A stretch of 64,000 bases of DNA, taken from assembly GCA_964036665.1 (NCBI GenBank), contig OZ038529.1, positions 10,462,501 to 10,526,500 on the forward strand. Reading direction: 5' to 3'. The notes beneath the pieces are model-generated. The model saw only the letters and a list, made by a program, of their open reading frames with translations, did not search any database and had not been told where the DNA came from. This document shows positions 1 to 10,800 of this stretch, piece after piece; position 1 is the stretch's first letter, and the number at the start of each line of letters is the position of its first letter. The position numbers and the translations under genes are program-made. The stretch comes from Gordius sp. MW1 (taxonomy: Eukaryota > Nematomorpha > Gordioida > Gordea > Gordiidae).

Positions 1-1848
1 GTTCACTATTAAAAAATATTAAAATACACAGTATTTAAGCAACGGCTTAATCGGTAACGTCTACCTAAATATCTAACCAGCGAGCTTTCCTCCAGTTAAC
101 TTGTTAAGACAAACGTAGCCGCAATTATTATTATAAATTGGTTTGTAGGTGTGTATAATAACTAGATTAAGTAGTTTGGTTTATTGGTTATTATACACGT
201 ACAAATATGAATATAAGTTGAATAATGGGTGGGGAGGAGCAAAAGGTATGTGATGTTAGGTTGCGTTGAATCCAGTTTTGTGAAATGGAATTGATTGATC
301 GATCGTTTGAGTTCTGTTGGGTTTATAAAAGTTCGGAACTTACCTAGAAATAAAAAAATTAAAACGTTTTTCGTCAAAATCGCTTAATCTAGAACGTTCT
401 GGGATTTAATATCTTTCCTGCAATTAGTACGTACTTCTTTCGAAATGTTTTTTATTACAAGTTCAATGATTAATATCTAACTAGTTCAATATTATTTATA
501 TTGCATTTTTGAAAAACTTTAATATACAAAAAGTACTCTCTCTTAATTGTGCATCTTAAAATATTGGGGAAAACGATTAATTTATTTAATGTTGACTAGC
601 AATCTATGTAGTATATAATCGTAACTTCAAGGTTTCTAAGGAATACTTTTGTACCGTACACTTTTATCCGATGCTTGAGAATTTGTGTAATAAAAGTAAT
701 TTTAGGAGATGCTTGAGGAAGCTTTACATACACGTCAAGTTGATGCCTACTTTTTAAAAATAAGTCAAATAATGAAATCATTTGTTGAATAGTAGTAAGA
801 GTAGGGTCAAATAGAATGTTAAACTGAGTTACTTGCTTTGGATATAAATGTATGATTGTTGAAGAAAGATGAGAGTTAAGCTCAAATGCCTATATTCGTA
901 GTCAATAATTTTGATTTAATTTAAGGAATCTGGTGCATTTCGTAATATGTGTATTTCGTAATAAGTAATACTTCTTATCAAATAAATCACTAAATCTAAC
1001 CTTAACCCTTGCCTATATTACATTTTGCCTAGATTACATTAAATTTACAAAATAAACGATAATAATTTTTACAAAATAAAAGATAATAATATTAGAAAAC
1101 TTACCAAACGCGGAGGGTTATAACTGCGCATGCGCATAAGCAATTCTTGCCTGTTTTACGAAATGCACATATTACGATTTGCACAGAAGTGAATTTAAGA
1201 CGAGGACTTTCTCCAAATGGTACCAGTTTGAGGTGTACTGTTTTTTAACTTATGGATTTAAAAAGTTGTGATGCATTATATTTGCAAAGTTTAAGTAAGT
1301 TAAAATTGTTATTGTATGCTCAAGTGATTTTAACAAAATAAATTTATATTAAAATGTTCTAGTTTCATTTAGTTTTAAAATAATATAATTTAGAAATTTG
1401 TTAAAATAACACATGTTATTCCTTTAAATAAATAATTATTATTTGTAGTTCTCATTAAAATTTTTGTTATATGTGAGCTGTCAATTATTAAAATTTAAAA
1501 TAAACATTTAACTATAAATTAGTTACTGTATAAAAATATGTATTAATATAAAATAATAGATGAACTCTGTTTTATACTTTTTTTTATATTTATAATTAGA
1601 CATAAAGACTTGTATGTTGAAAGCTATGCATAGTGTTGGCAGTTTAATTAAGTCATATATATTTTTCCATTGCAATATCTAATTTAATTTTTTGAACAGA
1701 CTTAAAGAATTAATGGCTGAAAGGCTGATATGTTTATAAACTTATTCAAAATTTTTTTTTTGAATAATTCAGATTCAGTTGTCCAGATTATTATGCTTAA
1801 CACATTAAAAGCTTACTTATAAAAGATATTTTCTGAAATAGTTAAAAT
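1..1848. other. Upstream flank of the PP4 gene, no gene recognised
   Basis: AT-rich sequence with only short, unconserved open frames on either strand. It contains one dispersed repeat (about 921-1198) listed separately. The PP4 start codon at 1849 is preceded by an in-frame TAA at 1843-1845. An AG at 1838-1839 could be an acceptor for a 5' UTR exon further left, but no such exon could be identified. Confidence 0.6.
921..1198. repeat. Dispersed MITE-like repeat, copy 1
   Basis: This stretch closely matches 52132-52408 in the same orientation. The ends are inverted repeats: GTGCATTTCGTAATATG near 933 and its partner near 1160-1184. TTAA occurs at both outer edges (921-924 and 1195-1198), which is compatible with a TTAA-targeting element. 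No coding sequence is inside. The two copies are the only evidence; the exact borders are uncertain. Confidence 0.7.
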
Positions 1849-4800
1849 ATGACTTTGGGAAGCAAAGCTGTTACACCAGGTGACAGGAGTGATTTGGATC
1901 GTCAAATTGAAAAATTGATGAATTGTCAACTTATAACGGAACAAGAAGTTAAAGGGTTATGTTCCAAAGCCAGGGAAATTCTAGTCCAAGAAAGCAATGT
2001 ACAAAGGGTAGATGCACCCGTAACTATATGTGGAGATGTCCATGGCCAATTTTATGATGTAGTTGATGAATTGCTCAAAAAAGCAGGTGGACTTTTGCCC
2101 AAAACCAATTACCTATTTCTTGGTGACTTCGTAGACAGAGGTTTTTACAGCGTAGAAACCTTCCTCTTACTTTTAGCACTCAAAGTCCGTTACCCAGATC
2201 GCATTACACTCATACGTGGTAACCATGAAAGTCGTCAAATAACACAAGTACGTCCATATTCTTATATTTTGGTAAAATTAGTTACTGTCAATCCTTTATA
2301 AAAATACTTCATTTTTTTTCTGTGTGATTTTTTGTCTCCCCTTTTTAAAGTCCTCAAGATGGGCTATATCAGCCCATAGTATTTAATGTCATTTCTCTCT
2401 AATCATTTGATCTATCAAACCTTATTACTTTTAAACAAATAATTTGTATTTTGGTGTTTCCAACGATGGCTTATTTAATATAACTTTTACTAGAATTTGC
2501 AAAATATAGGCTAGTTATTTGGGTTTTCTCCAAATTTAGGCGAGAGAAAGTTGGACAATATCTGTGAAATAATATTCTTTTAATCTCCTCTATCAAAAAG
2601 AAATACTAGTTTTAACTTTTAATTCACCCTCAAACCCTTAATTGTGTGTAATCAAGTTTTCCTTAGTTCATTTAACCTGAATTACAAATATTTTTACCCA
2701 CCTTAAAATTTATTTTTTCAGGTCTCAGTAACTACCTTAATTGAGGACAAAATTGTGGAATCTATCCACTTTAATTGTAAACATTCTATCCTTTAAAACC
2801 GCAACATTTTTCCAATTGAGTTTTAGTTAAATGTTTTGAAGCACACCGTACGTATATAAATTAAGCTTTTTTTCATGAAAGTCACCCGAATCTGTCAATA
2901 ATTTTACTGTCTGGAAAGTCCTGCCTAACCCTGATAATTCTTGAAAGTTGGGTTGGGCTCTTTTAGAACTTTAGAAAGTTTGTTTCTAGTATAATTAGAG
3001 TTGTACAATGACTGGAGGCGCAAATTTACCCCTAGTGACAATTTCTATTTTTGCAAAACATATTTATAGATTTTTTTGTTTACAAATATACCAATTTTAA
3101 CCTTTATTTTTAGGCCTTATTTTAATTTAATAACACCTAGAATTCAAGTTGAGTCAAGTTTGGCTTAAAATTGTTAAATTTTAGGTCGGATTTTGAGCTC
3201 AGTCCGGCCACAAACCCACCTAATAACTAAAACATTTCTTGCATTAAAATAAATTTTGCTTTCACTTTAAAAAAATTGTACTTTTTACCTTTCTTTAAAT
3301 CATACTTCCCTTAACTTAGAAATTAAGGTCTGACAATGCAGATGTTTGCCCTTATAACAAATTATTCGACCATAAGTTATATCCTAGCTTTAAACTTTAA
3401 AACTCGCCTCGCTTTTATAAAAGCACATATATCATTCGAATTTGGATTTATTAATGGTCGGTTTGGATTGATAAAGAAAGTAGGAGGACGTTCTGATTAC
3501 CTTTTGTAGTAAAGTGATCTCGAAATTTGTTAATTTGGGCCATTCCATGACAAATCAAAACTTTTCGACCGACCATTTCAGATCAGGATAATTTTTGGTG
3601 AGGGTGTGGGCCTCATTTATTAGAGTAATTTCTGAAAATTTTAGCTATTTTGGGCCAATACTTTTTAAGTTATGGAGGTTTTAAGGGCCAAAATCACGTT
3701 CGTGAGCGTTTTATGGATTTTACTATTTTTGTCATATTTTTGAAAGTAATTGCGTTATTCACTCAAACTTTGATGCATTTTGTTTCTGGAAAAATTCTCA
3801 ACCTAAATAATTTAACCAAAAACCTCAAACTTTTGCGGTTAATGGTTTGTGGTCAAATTAGGGAAAAATCATTAAAACAGATTTACCCTGTATATGAAAT
3901 CACCAATTTCACAATGTGCCCTCCTTTATGACCCATTATCATATTTCAATCATAAAAAGTTTGGGACCGGCTACGAGATGGTCAAAAATTCGAAAAATTA
4001 CATTTCCATCAAAAATATTTATATATGGCGGTATAATCAATTATCACAAGAACATATTATGATGTTTGTATGTTTTTTGTGGCGAAAATCGAAATATCAA
4101 AACGCTTTTCCTCCCAATATCTTCATCAATCCAAATAAATTATTAATAAACCCAAATTTCTTATGTAATGGATTGAATTTTTATGAGTATTATTATATCA
4201 TTGGTTGATTTTAAAGGATAGTTTCATGTATACATTGAGTTTAAGTAGGATGCAAATATCGCAAATTTTATTTATGAAATTAATTTAGATGACTGTTCAA
4301 AAGCGTTTTAGCCCATTTACCCCGGATATTATTTAATTTTCAGATATAAGAAATTACCCTACAACTTTCCCTTTTTATAGTATTAAACATTATATCTTGG
4401 CTACTTAAAACATGTCATCGATCAACAGCAAAGTCGAAAAGAATTGAAGCAGGTCTTTATCGAAAGTTAAGCACATTCTCTGAAAAATCTAATAATCTAA
4501 TTACGAATGATAATAATTTTTATTACCAATGAATTTATTAGTTAATATTATCGTATACATTGGTATCCATGAAAATAGTTTGTAATTGATTCGTGTCATT
4601 GTTTCAAAATAGGTCGCAACAAAACTTTAGAATATGGTTCTACTAAGCACTAGTGTTGTAAAAACGGCTGGGTTTTTTGCTTGACTATTGGTTTTAGACT
4701 AACCGTCGAATCTGGTTTGTTTTTCAAATTTCGACAACAAAACCCAGCCGGTTTACAACACTACTAAGCACTAAATCTCATAGGTTTAACTTAAGCTTAT

Positions 4801-7800
4801 TACACCAAAGGCATTCTGGCAATTTATTTATATACAATTTAATTCTGATACATGGTCTAAACCCGAGGTCGAATTAGAGTGAATGTCGTTTAAGGTTTAG
4901 TGGAAGGACAAAATCATGACGCTTTCGAAATTTTAACCTCGTCTAGTTATTAAATTTAACAAATATTTTGTATTTAAAAGGGGTGGGCGTAAATCCTGGC
5001 TACGCCCATGATTCCATACATTGCATAGAAATTAATACCTTATATTAGTGGTGGGAAAACCCGGGGTTTTCTAAACCCAAGCCTGAGGTTTTAGGTTAGG
5101 TTGTTTTAAAACCTCGAGGTTTTAAACCTACCTAACCTAAAACCTTTTAGGCTTAGCATGGGTTTTGCATCCACCTAAGGGTTCCCCAACGTCCCAACCT
5201 AAAATTTTGGGGCAAGATTCAAACTCTAGCCCAAAACATCAGGTCGGAACGAAATGCAAAACCCCGACCATTCATAAGGTATGGTTTTTATATCCTAATA
5301 TTTCGGCTGAATGACGGTCACTAAGCAATTTTATAAAATAAATTCTTAATTATCATTTGTTTTGATTTAAAAAATAAATTAAAATAATATTGTGTCCTAA
5401 TATCAATATATAAAATAATAATATCAAATAAATACTCTACTATATTGTAATAAAAAATGTAAATGTATTATATCGGTTTTGGCCATCTATAAACTATTTT
5501 AATTTAGATTAACACATTATATCCTTATCTTATACCACGCATGTAGTAGTAGCACACACCATACCATATAACCCCCCCCCCCTTCTCTTTCCCTTCTCAC
5601 ACAACCCAGCGTATAATGCGAGCATGGGATACCCTTGCTCCAAAATATTCACACCCAAAGAGCAAGGCAGTCGCCTTGCTCCAACCCTGCTCTACTCCGG
5701 GCCATCCCTGTTCCCAACCCCGTTCCAACCCCACATAACGCAAATATTATTTTTTATGGGAGGCGATGCGCTACTATGCTATGACGCATACATATCCATA
5801 TGCATAAGTTAGGGAGGGAGGAGAAGGGGAGAGTGCGTGCTGTGCTGCTACAAGCTATGCATAAGCTATGCAGTAGTTAAGAGTGAATAAACATTACTTA
5901 CATGGCGTTTAGATGAATTAGCTAATTTAGATTTTACCTGAATATTTTTCCTTTAAATCCTCCAATGTACTTATAGAAATCCCAACCCTGAAGTGACTTA
6001 TGGGGTTTGCAGGACCCCATTCTTAAAATGATCATAATTTTAAAACCAATAGAGGAACACGTCTCAAATCTTAAATAAAGTTTATTAAAGCCTCTTATAG
6101 GTTTGTAAAAAAATTAATTTAATTATAAATACAAATTTTAAATTTATATGCAATTTACCAAACACTAAGAAAATGAATAAAAATCAAATGACATGTTTTA
6201 TTTTTGTAATGGAGACCAAACAGTTAGTAGAAATATAAAAAGCAAATGTTATTAAAAGAAGGTTTGAATAATATAAAAAACATGCATTCATGATAAAATG
6301 ATTATACAGGAAAAAATTAAAAGACTCTAAAATCACTATTATCATCAAAAAAGACATTAATAAGTTCTTAGGTAAATAATTATTACGCCGTAACCGATTA
6401 TCGGAAGGTAGTAAACAATTAAATTTTTACATATTGGTTATTTTTTAAGTTTTAATAATATATTGTCGCCATCAAGTTGTCTCTCTTTTAGACTTTGAAT
6501 TTAAAACATAAAAACATCTAATAAATGCCAATATTTGCGAAGATATAATCAATAAGTATAAAATTAAAACCACTTGATCAAATGGCAAAATTAATATATT
6601 ACCCCGCCTTCACAGCATGGACGCTCCATATTTATTAACAATAACTATAATTACTGCATAGCTTGTAGCCAGAGCTGTTAAAGTTACTTTACCTTAGTAA
6701 CTAGTTAAGTTACAGTTACTTTCACAAAAAATGTAACTAATTACAGTTACAGTTACATTTTTCAAAATGTAACTGATTACAGTTCCTGTTACATACCTGA
6801 TGGAACTAGTTACAACTAGAGTTACTTTTGTAAATTTGGAAAAACGATATTTTTTTATATTATTCATTTAAACATTTGTAAAAAATGAGAGGGTAATAAA
6901 TGATGTATCGATTTCAATGTTATTTTCTATAATGTCATCTAATAAGCTGGTCTGCTTTTCACTGAAAATTAAGAATAAAGAGGCTTAACGGGGGCCCTAG
7001 ATGGTAGGGGTACATTGAAATTAATGAAAAGTTTCTTCAATTTAGGGGAATTATTATATATTAACAAATCATTATTATTCCAATTGATAAAAGTGTGAAT
7101 GCACTCCTGAATACTTGCCGACTTTAAAAGACTGAAAAATTTCAACGTATTAGGTTCAACTGGGTCCTGTCTTTCCTCATAAAGTGTCTTCTTTAATTCT
7201 CTTTTCAACACGGATCCCACAGTTAACTTGTTTTAAAAATTGGATTTATAATGAAGGATAAGATGACTTTATCCACCATAACTTTACTACATAAGTGGTT
7301 AGTTTGGTTTGCTGACTACCTGTTGACTTAATATCTTTGATCTTTTTATATTTATGGGTATGTATTATCTAAAAAATAATAATCAAGGTTTAAATAGTTA
7401 CTTTTACGTGCTTCCATAAATTTGTAGTGGTATTTAGAGGAGCTGATATTTACTTTAGGGCTGCACAATTTACTTAGTAATATCATCTTCTTGGTTTCTT
7501 TCTTTATCAAAAAAAAATCACAAAAAGGGGCCAGGGAGTTTTCTTTTGTTTCATGTTAAAATAAAATAATACAAGCTAGATAATAAAAAAATATCATAAT
7601 TCCAATAACCTTCATTAATATTGTATTGTATTATCGGTAGAGATGGCACTAGGGGGAATATTCCCGGGAATATTTCCGTTATTTCCCGGAAATATTCCCG
7701 CGGGAACAATGAATCTTCCCTACGATAAATTCCCCTAAAAAAATTAATGCTTTTAAGATAAAATTTAGGAATTATTTAATTTGTTAATTAATTTTAATCA

Positions 7801-10800
7801 TATATAATTTTATATTTTCCTCGTGGTAACCTATATTTTGCATTTTCCCGCCTGTTCTTATTTTACTTGACACTATTTTCTAACACTTAAAAACATTTAA
7901 AATTAAACTAATATTTAACTTTGAAATTTCAGTTGTTATTTTTCAATTCCACTTTACACACACAGTAAACTCAAGTAAATTCTTATAAGCAATTTAATCA
8001 AAGTTGTATTCAGATTTTTGGACCATTTGAATTTAGTCAGTTGTCATTTTTCAATTTCACTTTACACACACAGTAAACTCAAGTAAATTCTTATAAGCAA
8101 TTTAATCAAAGTTGTATTTAGATTTTTGGACCATTACAATTTAGTCAGTTGTCATTTTACAATTCCACTTCACACACAGTAAACTCAAGTAAATTCTTAT
8201 GTATTTTATTAAAAATATTGTTATAATAGTTTCTTTCATAAAAAATACCAAGAAAACCATCTGATATCTGGAAACATTTTTCTAGGCACATATCCTCCAA
8301 TAAAGGTTTTATTGCTATCTGCAATTATTGCCATCTTAAATATAACTTCCCTAACACAACAAAAATGTCTACACATATCCATAAATGTCCAGAATATGCA
8401 AGGGAAAAAAAATGCTTAGAATTTGAAGTTTTTTCAATTTCCCCAGAATCATCTTCAATTTCTGCAGTGTTAGAAGACAAACACCCCACTGAAAAAACAC
8501 CTGTGTTAACATCAAATTTAATTACTTCAAAACAATCTACATCAAATATTAATCAGTACTTCGATAGCATGACTCCAGTGCAACAAGAAAAGTTAAATGA
8601 AAAGCTTGCCCTGGCTATCTATATGTCCAACTGTCCGTTTAATATAACTGTGAATTATTATTGGAAGGCTTTTTTAAATTAATAAACAACAATTATACAT
8701 GAAAAATTAGAATTAGGATCTAATTTTACATTGGTCAGCGATGGATGGACAAACATTAGGGGAGAGTCCATAATTAATTTTATTATAATGACACCCAAAC
8801 CAATTTTTTTAAAATCTATTGATACAGGGTCGAATGCCCACACTGGTCAGTATATATCTAGTGAATTTCTTAAAGTGATGCAAGAAAATGGTGTTCAAAA
8901 GTTTATTGCAATTGTAACGGGCAATGCAAAAAATATGAAGAAGGCTTGGGAAATAGTTAAATCTGAATTTCCTTTAATTGAGTGCTTTGGCTGTGCAGCA
9001 CACGGCCTGAATTTGTTAATTAAAGACATTTGCAACAAAGTTACCATTATCCAAACTTTAACAGGAAAAGTTAAACAAATTAGTAAATACATAAAATTTA
9101 ATACAATTTTGTCGGCAACTTTTAAAGAAAAACAGATGAACAAAAACAGATCAGTAACCTTAAAAATCCCCTGTCCAACAAGATGGGGTGGTAATGTGAT
9201 AATGCTTAAAAGTTTTTTGATAAATAAAGACATTCTTCAAGAATTAGCTTTAATGGATACATTTGTGGATCGTAGAAAACGTTTAAATTTGCTTGACAAT
9301 GATGTCTTTTGGGAGAAAGTTAAAAAATTGACCATTTTTTTAGATGTCATTTTGACGAAAATAACTTCCATTAAAAGTGACAATGGCTTATTGTCGGATG
9401 TGCCCGAAGCCTTTTATAACATAAAAACTCATTTTAATGAGATCTCTGCAAGGAATTTAGCCAAACCGATACAGCCTTGATTAAAAAATACATTAGCAAA
9501 AGAAAGGCGTTTTGCTGTAAGCATTCTCATATGGCGGCAAATTTGCTTGATCCACGGTATTGTGGACTTCATCTGACGAGTAAAGAAATTGGCCAAGCCT
9601 TTCAGGGTATTAAAATTATTTCTCAAGGCGCGGATCTAAATGTAGCCAAAGTTATTGCCAATTTGGCAGAATTCCGCGCAAAAGACGGATTATTTGCCGA
9701 AAGCCTTATATGGGATAGTGCAAGCTACACTTCACCCTTGACGTGGTGGAAAGGGTTATGCACGAATCAACCCTTGTCAGAAGTTGCTGTAAAGCTTTTT
9801 TCGATTCCTGCCACTAATGCTTCTACGGAAAGAATATGGTCTACGTTTGGATATGTGCATTCTAAATCACGAAATAGGATGAAAAATGACAAGGTCAAGA
9901 AACTAGTTTCGATAAGACACAATATGCACTTGGAGGATTCTGTCAGTTTAAAACCAATAACGCTATCATTATCTTCCTCTGTTGAATCGATTTCCTCACT
10001 TAATGACGATAGTCAAAGTTCAGATATTGACAATTTTTAATGTGATGTTAATTTGTGATAGAATATTGTATATTATTGGACAAATAAACTTAATTAGCAT
10101 TTCGTTTTGTATATTAGCATGTTTTTTTATTTATTTTTTAATTGACTTGTTTATTCTCCCCATTAATTCCCCTAAATTCCCGTTTATTCCCCTAAATTCC
10201 CGTATTTTCCCCTAGATTCCCGTATTTTCCCGGGAATATTCCCTCAATTAAAATTCCCGGGAAAATGCCCATCTCTAATTATCGGTAATTTATCCAATGG
10301 CTTAATTACCAAAATTTAGAAATTTTGGTTCATCAAAAATCATATAACACTATAGGTGATGAAAATCTCTTTTGCGCATTTATAAGGATGGGCTATTTTT
10401 TATCAAAAAATAGAAAGAAATCAATAATTATTCATAAAATAATTTTTAAATGGCCAAAAATCCAAATACCAAACATTTTAAACTCTTAGCCAAAGTTTTA
10501 CCTGATAAAAATATATCCTTTCTAAAAATTTTGCACATTTCTTAATTTCTTCGTTCAAAATCTTTGCAGATATAAATGCTAATTTAAACTAAATAATAAA
10601 TTTGAATTATTATTTTAATAACATTTGTTAATTTTATTATAAGTAGTTTATCAAATGGCCAAATGATCAAAATTTAAATTTAGAGGTTGGGCAATAATTA
10701 TAAGATTTTTTATGTTGATAAAAATCTCTTTTGCACATGTATATTTTTACAAACCAGTTGATAGGACATAATAAATTAAAATTTATTAAACGTTAATTTA

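Larger units (their letters stand above)
7638..10277 (+). mobile_element. Inner BED-type hAT transposon, TAGAGATGG ends
   Basis: A 2,640-bp element with ends TAGAGATGG and CCATCTCTA. It has a perfect 8-bp duplication ATTATCGG at 7630-7637 and 10278-10285. Both ends carry clusters of TTCCCGGGAATATT-like subterminal repeats. It holds a full-length but inactivated hAT transposase (8245-10040) and a 108-bp tandem repeat in the 5' region. It is the innermost of three nested hATs and therefore the youngest of this nest. Confidence 0.95.

Noticed and set aside
389..405. Heat-shock-element-like dyad AGAACGTTCT
   Set aside because: A short palindrome that can occur by chance; no nearby promoter or gene supports it.
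3650..4208. Two overlapping frames of about 100 codons in the PP4 intron
   Set aside because: No domain or family resemblance, AT-driven composition, and part of the stretch belongs to a dispersed repeat.
5624..5812. Open frame that seems conserved because it recurs at 11297-11494
   Set aside because: The two frames lie in the inverted arms of one foldback element, so similarity reflects DNA duplication and not protein selection.
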